Of a DNA stretch of 64,000 bases, positions 42,463-50,959 are shown piece after piece (positions within the stretch are counted from its first letter, which is position 1; every line of letters begins with the position of its first letter). Source of the DNA: JAJPHW01 sp963771505. GTDB lineage: Bacteria; Acidobacteriota; Terriglobia; Terriglobales; Acidobacteriaceae. Below the pieces are notes generated by a model. The model ran no database searches. It was not told the origin of the DNA and saw only the letters and a program-made list of their open reading frames with translations. The position numbers and the translations under genes are program-made. The DNA is taken from contig CAVYTO010000001.1 in assembly GCA_963771505.1 (NCBI GenBank), positions 558,001 to 622,000 on the forward strand, read 5' to 3'.

Positions 42463-42807
42463 TTATCTTCGAAGTTCGTTAAGCGCGCGGCGCAGCACCG
42501 AGCCACCGTAGGCCCCGGCGATCCCAGTGAGAAAACCTAAAAACGATTCGTAGATCTGGGCGCGGTAAGGTTTCTCCGTTACCAGCAGGAAAGCCATCAA
42601 TTGCACGATTGGCCCAAATATCGCAACGATCACGATCCAGCGCCAGGGCCTTTCGGGGCGCAGGACACCCAGCAACATTGTCGAGGCTAGCACAAACATG
42701 GCGGTGAGCAGAAGGTCTCCGACCCTTACATCGAGGATGCCGGCGGCAATACCCAGCACTGCGCCTAGCGCGTAGATCGCGAGCTCCTTAGATTTATCCA
42801 ATAGCAT
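42463..42807 (-). CDS. Small integral membrane protein of unknown function
   Basis: A 114-residue protein with about four membrane helices (AIYALGAVLGIAAGI; LLLTAMFVLASTMLLGVL; WIVIVAIFGPIVQLMAFLLV; ESFLGFLTGIAGAYGGSVL) and basic connecting loops. No family recognised. It follows two bases after the zinc-finger gene at 42810 on the same strand, so it is probably in one transcript with hbd and that gene. Confidence 0.65.
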   Translation of the reverse strand: MLLDKSKELAIYALGAVLGIAAGILDVRVGDLLLTAMFVLASTMLLGVLRPERPWRWIVIVAIFGPIVQLMAFLLVTEKPYRAQIYESFLGFLTGIAGAYGGSVLRRALNELRR

Positions 42808-42809
42808 CC

Positions 42810-43292
42810 TTACCCTACGACTGAGCCTGGCTTGAAGATGATCTTATGGAATTCTTTAACGTAGCGGTCGTAAATCCTGGCGGAATTTTTCTGAATCAAT
42901 TGCTCGACCAAGTCGGCTCGTGTACCGCAGAAACTACATCTCCCCGCCCCAAATTTCTCGTCAAGGTAGAGTTCCGCCTGTTCAGTGCTGACACCTGCGT
43001 TTACCCACCGTGTGGATACTCCGGGATAGACACATTCGGCACGTTTTTCCGCCTCCTCCGCGGACCCGTGAGCCGAAGCACCGAGGGCTTTCCATTCGCG
43101 GTTGCAATGAAACAACATCACTCGTTGATCTTTGCTGTATTCGCAAATCGCCATGCATGGCATTTGACCGATTTCTTCACCGTCCACGAATAACAAAGTG
43201 CGGCCTGAGTAGCCGACGGATTCGTCCATCACCGCGTACTCAACGACGCGTGCGCAGTCGATACAAGGCGGAGGTGCAGTATCGTCGAGCAT
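42810..43292 (-). CDS. Hypothetical protein with degenerate ClpX-type Cys finger
   Basis: A 160-residue soluble protein. Near the N-terminus is PPCIDCARVVEY (C-x2-C) and near the C-terminus is FGAGRCSFCGTRADLVEQLI, which resembles the opening of the ClpX zinc-binding domain (C-S-F-C-G-K), but the second Cys pair of that domain is missing. The middle contains HCNREWKALGASAHGS. Function unknown; operon with 3-hydroxyacyl-CoA dehydrogenase upstream. Confidence 0.62.
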   Translation of the reverse strand: MLDDTAPPPCIDCARVVEYAVMDESVGYSGRTLLFVDGEEIGQMPCMAICEYSKDQRVMLFHCNREWKALGASAHGSAEEAEKRAECVYPGVSTRWVNAGVSTEQAELYLDEKFGAGRCSFCGTRADLVEQLIQKNSARIYDRYVKEFHKIIFKPGSVVG

Positions 43293-43306
43293 TTGTTTTC
43301 AAGTTC

Positions 43307-44155
43307 TCAGTACTGATAGAAACCCTTGCCGCTTTTTCTACCCAGCCAGCCTGCATCGACCATTTTGATCAACAGCGGGCAGGGCCGGTACTTCGGATCT
43401 CCCAAGCCATCGAGCAGCACGCGCATGATGTCGAGGCAGACATCGAGTCCGATAAAGTCAGCGAGTGTGAGCGGCCCCATGGGATGCGCCATGCCCAGCT
43501 TGAACACCTCATCCACCGCTTCGGGCGTAGCCACGCCTTCCATGACCGCATACATGGCTTCGTTCAGCAGCGGCATCAGCACGCGATTGGACACGAAGCC
43601 GGGCGCGTCGTTCACTTCAACTGGAGTCTTTTCGAGTTTGACGGCGAGATCGCGAACGGTCCCAAATGTTTCCTGCGATGTAGCCAGTCCGCGAATGACT
43701 TCGACCAGCTTCATCACCGGCACTGGATTGAAAAAATGCATGCCGATAACTTTATCCGGACGTTTGGTCAGGGCCCCAAGCTTGGTAATCGAAATGGAAG
43801 ACGTGTTCGACGCGAGAATTACCTCGGGACGGCAGGTGCGATCGAGATCGCGAAACATCTCTGATTTGATATCGAATTTTTCGGTGGCGGCTTCAACAAT
43901 CAAATCGCAGTCAGCTAGTTGTCCGCGATCGGTCACCGGCCGAATCTTTTTCAGGGCCGACGCCTTGGCTTCGGCCGTGATTTTGCCTTTGCCAACTTCG
44001 CGCTCGAGATTCTTGTCAATCGTCTGCAATCCGCGATCAAGAAATCGCTGCTCCACATCGCACAATGTGACGTCGAATCCGCTCCGCGCAAAAATGTGGG
44101 CGATGCCGTTGCCCATGGTTCCCGCTCCGATGACGCCCACCCGCTGAATGTCCAT
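43307..44155 (-). CDS. hbd: 3-hydroxybutyryl-CoA dehydrogenase
   Basis: The ATG at 44155, eight bases after GGAGG, gives 282 residues. The NAD-binding GAGTMGNGIAHIFARSGFDV is at the N-terminus; the catalytic His-Glu pair is in IGMHFFNPVPVMKLVEVI (H ~ 140) with the Glu in the same segment, and the C-terminal helical domain holds NDAPGFVSNRVLMPLLNEAM. It oxidises 3-hydroxyacyl-CoA with NAD in fatty-acid beta-oxidation or butyrate-type metabolism. First of three minus-strand genes. Confidence 0.93.
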   Translation of the reverse strand: MDIQRVGVIGAGTMGNGIAHIFARSGFDVTLCDVEQRFLDRGLQTIDKNLEREVGKGKITAEAKASALKKIRPVTDRGQLADCDLIVEAATEKFDIKSEMFRDLDRTCRPEVILASNTSSISITKLGALTKRPDKVIGMHFFNPVPVMKLVEVIRGLATSQETFGTVRDLAVKLEKTPVEVNDAPGFVSNRVLMPLLNEAMYAVMEGVATPEAVDEVFKLGMAHPMGPLTLADFIGLDVCLDIMRVLLDGLGDPKYRPCPLLIKMVDAGWLGRKSGKGFYQY

Positions 44156-44285
44156 AATCATGACCTCCGCTAAATGATGAAAACTTAAGAGTCTATCACT
44201 GCTCCATGCGTCAGCACGCGCCCTGACGCGACTTTGGAGCCGACTCGGTGTTTGATCTGGCAGGCAGTTTCTGAGGGAGGCAAAC

Positions 44286-44642
44286 ATGTCAAAGCACAGT
44301 TTTCAAAACGCAGTTCGTGTTGCGGTTGTGTTCGCAACTCTTACCGGGCTAGGCGGCGGCGCGGCCTTTGCCCAGCGCTATGAAGATCGTGACGGCTATC
44401 GCCATGACGATTCCACATTTCGTGTAGCCCACGATTCTGGCTTCGCGGACGGAGCGTCCGTCGGCCGTGAAGACTCCTACCACGGCAAGGCTTTCCAGCC
44501 TTTTCCACGCGGAAGATATCGCGATGCAGACCGTGGATACAGGCACGAGTATGGAGACCGCTACGACTACCGGCGCGGATATTCGGATGGTTATTCCGAC
44601 GGCTATCGCCGCAACTACGAGCGTTCGTATCGCCGCTATTGA
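44286..44642 (+). CDS. Small exported Arg/Tyr/Asp-rich protein
   Basis: A 118-residue protein with a signal peptide (about 1-29, GAAFA) and a mature part built of YRD/YGD-type short repeats (RYRDADRGYRHEYGDRYDYR; DGYSDGYRRNYERSYRRY). GGGAGGCAA lies before the ATG. Composition suggests a disordered, charged periplasmic protein; no family is recognised. It is divergent from hbd. Confidence 0.7.
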   Translation: MSKHSFQNAVRVAVVFATLTGLGGGAAFAQRYEDRDGYRHDDSTFRVAHDSGFADGASVGREDSYHGKAFQPFPRGRYRDADRGYRHEYGDRYDYRRGYSDGYSDGYRRNYERSYRRY

Positions 44643-44658
44643 CTTGTGAAATAAAAAT

Positions 44659-44681
44659 GGCCCCTGCTCATCACAGGGGCC
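44659..44681. terminator. Hairpin between the convergent genes
   Basis: GGCCCCTG/CAGGGGCC, an 8-bp stem with a seven-base loop CTCATCA (44659-44681), preceded by AAAAAT on the plus strand. On the minus strand that gives CAGGGGCC followed by ATTTTTA, so it would best serve as terminator for the kinase gene on the minus strand, and weakly for the plus gene. Confidence 0.65.
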
Positions 44682-44705
44682 GTCTCAAGGAGATTTTCGG
44701 GACTG

Positions 44706-47150
44706 CTACTGTTCTCGCTGCATGACTTCGTCGATGACCGCTTTACCGCCTTTGTCGATGGTGATCACGCGATGGATGCTTTGATATCCCGATAGAGTTA
44801 CGTCAATCACGTAGTTGCCGGGATCCAGCTGGAATTCCACCGGAGAATTCTTGTCCAACACGCGGTTATTGACTGCGATTTGCGCGCCCTTCGGCTGGGT
44901 CTTGATTTCGACCGCGCCCATGGCTGTCTTGTCCGCTCCGCCAAACATCTTCTTGAACTTTCCGCCGATTTTTATGTTGTCGGCAGACCCAAGCGGGCGC
45001 AGTGAAGGCGCGAAGTGGAAAACTTGCGCCGCTTGCAGCGTGGCGTTCGTCGATTCATCGAGATAGCCCTGCTTGCGCACCATGAAAGTGTGCGCGCCAA
45101 GTTTGTCGACCGAAATCTGCGCGGGCGTCACTTTACCGGTATCTTTGCCGTCCATCAGAATTGCGGCGCCAATGGGATCGCTTGTGATCGAAACGCTGGC
45201 AGTCACCGCCGCCAGCTGAACCGTTAAAAATGATTTGCTTGCAGACGCGACGTCGATGTTTCGCGTCTCAGCGCCGTATCCGGGCTTGCTCAAGACGACA
45301 GTATGCGATCCGGGAGCCAACCCTGCGACGTTATACGGAGTCGACCAGGCGGCATCCGACCGGCCGTCTATCTGGAGTTGAGCGCCCTCAGGAGTTGAAT
45401 TGATCGTCAGCTGGCCCGGGATGGCTACTGCGGATGCCATCGCTGCGGGCGCGGCTTTCATTTTCTTGCCGGCCTTGATCTTCGGGGTCACCGAAACTTG
45501 TGGTTCTGGCGCGATTGCCTCGGGTTGCACCTGCTGAGGCGTCGGCACTGCTGCGGTTTGCTCCGCTGGTTGTTGCGCGACTTGAGCGGCCGGTTGGGCT
45601 GGCGCTGGAGCCGCCGGTTTCGTGGGAGCGGCCGATTGCACTGGCGATCCATCGTCATCGGAATTGGCGCTATGAATGTGGAATGCGATGGCGACAATGA
45701 TCAGGAGCACGACGCCAATGGCGCCTGCGATCGCATACATGAAGAGCTTCGGCGGCGTTTTCTTGATTTCGCTGGCGGCTTTTTTGGCGATTTCGCGCGC
45801 CTGGATGCCGGGCTTGTCTTTATCCGCCGATGCTTTCTTGAACACTGCGGCGTGAGCGGCGCTGGCGGCTTCGGTTTCTGGAGCGGGTTCCTGCACTACC
45901 GGAGCGGGCGGAGCAATAAACACTGCCTTCAGCGGCGGCAGCTCGCCTACATCGGAAAAACTTTTCTTGGGGGCGGCGGCAGCACTCGACTCGGCCATCG
46001 CCGGATCTGCCTTGATTGCCGGGGGCTCGACCAAGGCGGGCGGTTCGACGTCAGCTCTAATCAGGGCGGACTCCAACTTCATGCCGGACCCAGCGGCCTG
46101 CATCGACATGGGCCCAGGCCCTATTGCGCTTCCCATCATTGGAGCTTCAGTTGCGGTCGCTTTCGTTGAACCTGTAGAAATTCCAGCCGCTGCCGCGAAT
46201 GCGGCCGGCGTCGCGGGCGGTGGCGTGGGCGCGGGAACGCTGACAGTCTCTTGCGCTTTCTTCGGTGTAACCCCGGTGATCCCTCTGGGAGGATCGATCT
46301 TCTTCGCTTCCTTTTTAACCTCGGCAGCTTTAGCCGGACTTTCCTTGCAGCGTTCGATGTCGATGACCAACTCACGGCCTGACTGATAACGCTGCTCCGG
46401 ATCTTTGGCCAGAGCTTTCATGATCAGCTCGCTCAGCACCGGATGAACTTTTTTATTCACCTCGATAGGTGCCGCAGGCACGTGCTCGCGGATGTTTCGT
46501 CGCACTTCATCTGCATCTTCTCCGAGAAACGCTTTCTGATCGGTCGCCATCTCGTAGAGAATTGCACCCAAACTGAACAGGTGGGAACGGGCATCCATCG
46601 CAGCGTTGTTGATCTGCTCGGGCGAAGCGTAATAGAGGATGTCGGCTGGCTTGCCCGAAGCGCTCAGCGCTCGCGTGCCCATAGCGGAAATGCCGAACCC
46701 AAGAATTTTTACGGTACCGTCCCAACCAGACATGATCTTCGACGGCTCCAGGCTGAGGTGGATTGCCTTGTGCTGCGCTGCGTGATCGAACGCCTGCGCA
46801 ACTTGCCGCGTGATGTCCTGAATGTCCCAGATCGAAAATCCGTCGTGGCGGTCAAGCGCCGTGCCCACGCTGTTGCCTTGCACGTATTCCGATGCGGCGC
46901 AGAGTTGACCTTCAATCTCTTCAACACTAAGCAACGCTGCGATGTTCGGACTGTTTAACTGCTTCGCCGCTTCCGACTCTGCCAGGAAAGCCTTGGTCGC
47001 TGACGGGGATTGGTCGGGGAGGGCTTCCAGCTTCACTGTCTTCAAGGCAACCGTTTGTCCGCTGTCGGGATCGGTCGCTTTGTACACCGCGCACGAGTCC
47101 GAGCGGCCCAACTCGCTAAGAATTTCGAATTTGCCGATTTTGTTCGCCAT
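44706..47150 (-). CDS. Serine/threonine kinase-like protein with PEGA domains, catalytic residues lost
   Basis: An 814-residue protein. Residues 7-265 have the protein kinase fold: the ATP lysine K37 (VALKTVK) is present, but HRDxKPxN reads HLSLEPSKIM (131-140), and DFG reads LGFG (150-153); the Gly-loop is also degenerate (LGRSDSC). The APE region is APEQI-like (YYASPEQI). A Pro/Ala-rich linker with KKIDPPRG follows, a membrane helix (about 463-486, FMYAIAGAIGVVLLIIVAIA), then three PEGA beta domains (about 595-655, 665-730, 755-812). Kinase-PEGA fusions are common in Acidobacteria; this one is probably a pseudokinase that senses or binds something periplasmic. Confidence 0.85.
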   Translation of the reverse strand: MANKIGKFEILSELGRSDSCAVYKATDPDSGQTVALKTVKLEALPDQSPSATKAFLAESEAAKQLNSPNIAALLSVEEIEGQLCAASEYVQGNSVGTALDRHDGFSIWDIQDITRQVAQAFDHAAQHKAIHLSLEPSKIMSGWDGTVKILGFGISAMGTRALSASGKPADILYYASPEQINNAAMDARSHLFSLGAILYEMATDQKAFLGEDADEVRRNIREHVPAAPIEVNKKVHPVLSELIMKALAKDPEQRYQSGRELVIDIERCKESPAKAAEVKKEAKKIDPPRGITGVTPKKAQETVSVPAPTPPPATPAAFAAAAGISTGSTKATATEAPMMGSAIGPGPMSMQAAGSGMKLESALIRADVEPPALVEPPAIKADPAMAESSAAAAPKKSFSDVGELPPLKAVFIAPPAPVVQEPAPETEAASAAHAAVFKKASADKDKPGIQAREIAKKAASEIKKTPPKLFMYAIAGAIGVVLLIIVAIAFHIHSANSDDDGSPVQSAAPTKPAAPAPAQPAAQVAQQPAEQTAAVPTPQQVQPEAIAPEPQVSVTPKIKAGKKMKAAPAAMASAVAIPGQLTINSTPEGAQLQIDGRSDAAWSTPYNVAGLAPGSHTVVLSKPGYGAETRNIDVASASKSFLTVQLAAVTASVSITSDPIGAAILMDGKDTGKVTPAQISVDKLGAHTFMVRKQGYLDESTNATLQAAQVFHFAPSLRPLGSADNIKIGGKFKKMFGGADKTAMGAVEIKTQPKGAQIAVNNRVLDKNSPVEFQLDPGNYVIDVTLSGYQSIHRVITIDKGGKAVIDEVMQREQ

Positions 47151-47451
47151 TTACTCCCAACTCCTCCGCATCACGCCGGAAAAACAACGCAGCCGTGGCC
47201 TGAAAACTCGTGGTTAGAATAGCCGGGTTGTCCCCGAAACTCTGCAAGACTCGCGGCTTCCGCGTTACGAAGGTCATTTTCACAATCTCAGACTGGTGAC
47301 GTTTGTCATGGTCCCCGGCTGACGTTTTCCACTGGCGGGTTTTACTCCAAGTCAATGAATATAGGGGTGAAAACGTGACTGCCGGTTGTCTCGTCTGAGG
47401 CGATTCGTCTATGCTGACAATCAGCCCAGGCCCTGCACCCGGAGTTCTCCC
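47151..47451. other. Divergent intergenic region between the kinase-like gene and the ABC exporter operon
   Basis: About 300 bases with the promoters of both divergent transcripts. AT-rich parts at 47285-47380 could hold a plus promoter, but I find no consensus pair. The plus reading frame of the first permease is open back to 47386 without a good start. Confidence 0.4.
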
Positions 47452-48603
47452 ATGACCCTGACTGGATTTGTTAGCAAGAACGCGTTTCGCAACAAGCGCC
47501 GCAGCATCCTCACGGTGTTGAGCATCGGTTTCTCGCTGCTTCTGCTCACGCTGATGATGACCATTTGGCACGCGTTCTACATCGACCAGGGCAGCGCCCA
47601 GTCGGCGCAACGATTGGTCACTCGCCACAAGGTGTCGCTTACCTTCGCCTTGCCCGGTTTCTACCGTGAGAAAATCCGCGCCGTGCCAGGCGTGGCGGTG
47701 GTCGTGCCGGTGTCGTGGTTCGGCGGTTTGTACCTCGACAAGAAGCCAGAGCATTTTTTCGCGCAGTTTGGCACCGATCCGGAAGAGTTTTTCAAGGTAT
47801 TCACGGATTTCAAGATTCCCGCCGAGCAGCTGGCCGCATGGCAGCATGACCGGCAGGGCGTTATCGCGGATGCTCAATTGGCGAAAAAATATGGCTGGAA
47901 GATCGGCGACCGGATCGTTCTTCAAGGCACGATTTACCCCGTCAATCTCGAACTCAACATTCGCGGAATTTTCACCGCCGACCCTTCCACCCAGTCGGTC
48001 TACTTCAATTCCAAGTACGTCGAGGAAGCGGTGCCGTCATTCAAGGGCACGGCTGGAACTTTCAGTATTCTGGCGGACAAACCTGAGGATGTCAGTAAAG
48101 TAGCCAGTGCGGTGGACGACATGTTCCACAATTCGCCTCAACCCACGAAAACGGAAAGCGAAAAAGCCTTTCAGTTGGGTTTTGTCGCCATGCTTGGAAA
48201 CGTAAAAGGCTTCATTCTCAGCATCTGCGGCGCGGTCGTGTTCACAATCCTGTTGGTGTCGGCAAACACCATGGCAATGTCCATCCGCGAACGCACCCGC
48301 GAAGTTGCCGTGCTGAAGACCCTCGGATTCCGCCGCGAGACCATTCTCGGCCTGTTCGTTGGAGAAGCGGTAACGCTCGCCATCGTCGGAGGCTTGCTGG
48401 GAATTTTGGGGGGATACTTCCTGATTTTTGCAGTCAGCCACGGGGGCGGGATGGGTATGTTTCTCTCGGGAGCGGGAGTTTCTCCGGGAACAATGGCCCT
48501 CGCTCTCATGGTGGCTGCATTTGTCGGATTTGTGAGCGCGATCGTGCCGGCCTACAACGCGTCGCGAATAAACATTGTGGAAGGCTTGCGTCACATCGGA
48601 TAA
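47452..48603 (+). CDS. FtsX/MacB-type ABC transporter permease (first of tandem pair)
   Basis: A 383-residue permease with one N-terminal membrane helix (FRNKRRSILTVLSIGFSLLL), a large periplasmic MacB-PCD-like domain (about 45-255) and three C-terminal helices (about 258-375; FILSICGAVVFTILLVSANT), the MacB/LolCE/FtsX topology. The C-terminus NIVEGLRHIG is nearly identical to that of the next gene. GGAG lies upstream of the ATG. First gene of a five-gene exporter operon. Confidence 0.9.
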   Translation: MTLTGFVSKNAFRNKRRSILTVLSIGFSLLLLTLMMTIWHAFYIDQGSAQSAQRLVTRHKVSLTFALPGFYREKIRAVPGVAVVVPVSWFGGLYLDKKPEHFFAQFGTDPEEFFKVFTDFKIPAEQLAAWQHDRQGVIADAQLAKKYGWKIGDRIVLQGTIYPVNLELNIRGIFTADPSTQSVYFNSKYVEEAVPSFKGTAGTFSILADKPEDVSKVASAVDDMFHNSPQPTKTESEKAFQLGFVAMLGNVKGFILSICGAVVFTILLVSANTMAMSIRERTREVAVLKTLGFRRETILGLFVGEAVTLAIVGGLLGILGGYFLIFAVSHGGGMGMFLSGAGVSPGTMALALMVAAFVGFVSAIVPAYNASRINIVEGLRHIG

Positions 48604-48611
48604 CGCGAACT

Positions 48612-49763
48612 ATGACCCTCTCCAGCTTCATCGTAAAGAGCGCGTTTCGCAACAAGCGGCGAAGCATCCTGACGATGCTCAGTATCGGCTTTTCGCTGCT
48701 CTTGCTGACGCTGATGATGACGATCTGGCGGAGCTTTTACATTGACCAGGGAGCGCCGGAATCGGCCAAGCGCGTGATCACCCGTCACCGGACGTCGCTG
48801 GCGAATTTTCTCCCCCTGTATTATCGCGACAAGATTCGCACTATTCCTGGCGTCACAGCGGTAGTTCCTCTGACCTGGTTTGGCGGTAAGTATATTGACG
48901 ACCGCCCCGAACATTCGTTCACCCAGATGGCGACCGATCCGGATGAGTATCTGAAGGTCGCTTCCGACAAAATCGTTCCGCCCGATCAAGTTCTGGCATG
49001 GCAGCGCGATCGTACCGGCGCATTAGTGGATGCGGACTTGGCCAAAAAGTTCGGCTGGAAGATTGGCGACCGCATAACCTTGCTGGGGACGGTTTTCGCA
49101 GTGAATCCGCAACTAACGATTCGCGCGATTTACACGGTCGATCCACCACCGCGAATTATCTATTTCAACGAAAAGTACTTAGAGGAATCCGTGCCGTGGT
49201 TTAAGGGAACTGCGGGATTTTACGACACGCACGTCGCTTCTGAAAACGACGTTCCAGCGGTCGAGAAGGCGATTGACGACATGTTTCATAACGCGCCTGC
49301 GCCCACCAAGACCGAGACGGAGCATGCATTCCGCTTGTCGTTCGTGGCGAGGCTGGGCAATGTGAAGGCGTTCATCCTGAGCATTTGCGGTGCTGTCGTG
49401 TTCACGATTCTGCTGGTTTCCGCCAATACCATGGCCATGTCGGTGCGTTCACGGACGAGCGAGGTCGCGGTCCTGAAGACGCTGGGCTTCACGAAACAGC
49501 GCGTGCTGTCGATCTTTGTCGGCGAATCGATCGCGCTTGCGCTGCTGGGTGGACTGGTCGGAATCCTCGCCGCGGCGACGCTCGTTCGTGTCGTCAGCAG
49601 GTCCCCCATTGCGCTGGGCGTCCCAGCCGGTTTCGAAGTGACTGTGCCCACAATGGTGGTCGCGCTGCTCGTCGCCGGGGTCGTAGGGTTTCTTAGCGGC
49701 TCGCTTCCGGCCTACAACGCGTCACGCATCAATATTGTGGAGGGCCTGCGCCACATCGGGTAA
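48612..49763 (+). CDS. FtsX/MacB-type ABC transporter permease (second of tandem pair)
   Basis: A 383-residue close paralogue of the preceding permease, of identical length and clearly alignable end to end (RNKRRSILTMLSIGFSLLLL and YNASRINIVEGLRHIG are near identical). Same topology: one helix, periplasmic domain, three helices. It begins eight bases after the previous stop. The pair looks like a recent tandem duplication that could form a permease heterodimer. Confidence 0.9.
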   Translation: MTLSSFIVKSAFRNKRRSILTMLSIGFSLLLLTLMMTIWRSFYIDQGAPESAKRVITRHRTSLANFLPLYYRDKIRTIPGVTAVVPLTWFGGKYIDDRPEHSFTQMATDPDEYLKVASDKIVPPDQVLAWQRDRTGALVDADLAKKFGWKIGDRITLLGTVFAVNPQLTIRAIYTVDPPPRIIYFNEKYLEESVPWFKGTAGFYDTHVASENDVPAVEKAIDDMFHNAPAPTKTETEHAFRLSFVARLGNVKAFILSICGAVVFTILLVSANTMAMSVRSRTSEVAVLKTLGFTKQRVLSIFVGESIALALLGGLVGILAAATLVRVVSRSPIALGVPAGFEVTVPTMVVALLVAGVVGFLSGSLPAYNASRINIVEGLRHIG

Positions 49764-49768
49764 AAATT

Positions 49769-50932
49769 ATGGCAATCCCCATCAAATATAATCTGCGAAA
49801 TTTGCGCATGCGCAAAGGCCTCACCGGGATGACGGCGCTGGGCATCGCGCTTACGGTCACCACCGCGATTTTTCTCATGGCCCTGCTGGCCGGCCTGGAT
49901 CGCGCTTTTGTCAGTACCGGCGATCCTTTGAATGTGCTGGTATTGCGCAAAGGCTCGCTGGCTGAACTCTCCGGCGGTTTCGATGCGTCTGTGTTTCCCA
50001 CATTGCGGCAGTTGCCGGGGATCGCCAAAGACTCTCACGGCGAACCTGCGGCATCGGCGGAACTGGTCGTCGTGATCGTGCTGCCGCGCAAGGACGGCAC
50101 GGGAGAAGTCAACGTCACAGTTCGCGGATTGATGCCCGATGGCCTGGAGCTTCGTCCAAAGGTAAAACTGGCGCAAGGGCGGTGGTTCACGCCGGGCCAG
50201 CGGGAGGTTGTGGTCAGCGACTCGATTCAAAGGCGCTTTGCCCATGCCAACATCGGCGACACGATGGAGTTCGGCAAAGGCCCGTGGACTGTTGTGGGCG
50301 TGTTCGATGCCGGGGGTAATGCCTACGAATCCGAAATCTGGGGCGACGTGAACCAGATGGCTTCTGACTTTGACCGCAAGGGCGGATATTCTTCGGCCTA
50401 TTTGCGTGCGACAGATCCGGTCAGCGCGGATGCGCTCAAACATCGCGTGAACGACGACCAGCGCCTGGAGATGGATGGCCTTCTCGAGCCCGAGTATTAT
50501 GCGCAGCAAACCAGTTCTGGTGGCCCTATTAAATTTGTCGGCATCCTCGTCGCGGTCATCATGGCCATCGGATCGAGTTTCGCCGCCATGAATACCATGT
50601 ACGCGGCTGTGGCGTATCGTTCGCGTGAAATCGCCACGCTGCGCGTCATCGGATTTACGCGGCCAAGCATTCTTACGTCGTTTGTTTTCGAGTCGGTAGT
50701 GCTATCGCTGCTCGGTGCGGCTGCGGGCGTGTTGCTGATGCTGCCGTTCAACGGCATGACGACGGGAACGTCGAACGCCGTCACCTTCAGCGAGGTTGTC
50801 TTCAGCCTGCGAATGACCCCGGCGGTCGTCGGCGGAGCGGTGTTGTTCGCGGTCATTATGGGTTTGCTTGGCGGTATTGCGCCAGCGTGGCAAGCGGCAA
50901 GAAAAGATATTTTGACCGCGTTGAGGGACTGA
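49769..50932 (+). CDS. FtsX-family ABC transporter permease (third)
   Basis: A 387-residue permease of the same superfamily but more distant. N-terminal helix LTGMTALGIALTVTTAIFLM, periplasmic domain (about 40-255), three C-terminal helices (about 257-380, including GILVAVIMAIGSSFAAMNTM and VVLSLLGAAAGVLLMLP). It begins five bases after the second paralogue. It probably pairs with the ATPase encoded two genes later. Confidence 0.9.
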   Translation: MAIPIKYNLRNLRMRKGLTGMTALGIALTVTTAIFLMALLAGLDRAFVSTGDPLNVLVLRKGSLAELSGGFDASVFPTLRQLPGIAKDSHGEPAASAELVVVIVLPRKDGTGEVNVTVRGLMPDGLELRPKVKLAQGRWFTPGQREVVVSDSIQRRFAHANIGDTMEFGKGPWTVVGVFDAGGNAYESEIWGDVNQMASDFDRKGGYSSAYLRATDPVSADALKHRVNDDQRLEMDGLLEPEYYAQQTSSGGPIKFVGILVAVIMAIGSSFAAMNTMYAAVAYRSREIATLRVIGFTRPSILTSFVFESVVLSLLGAAAGVLLMLPFNGMTTGTSNAVTFSEVVFSLRMTPAVVGGAVLFAVIMGLLGGIAPAWQAARKDILTALRD

Positions 50933-50959
50933 GAGTGGTTAGGGGATTAGGAGCAACGG

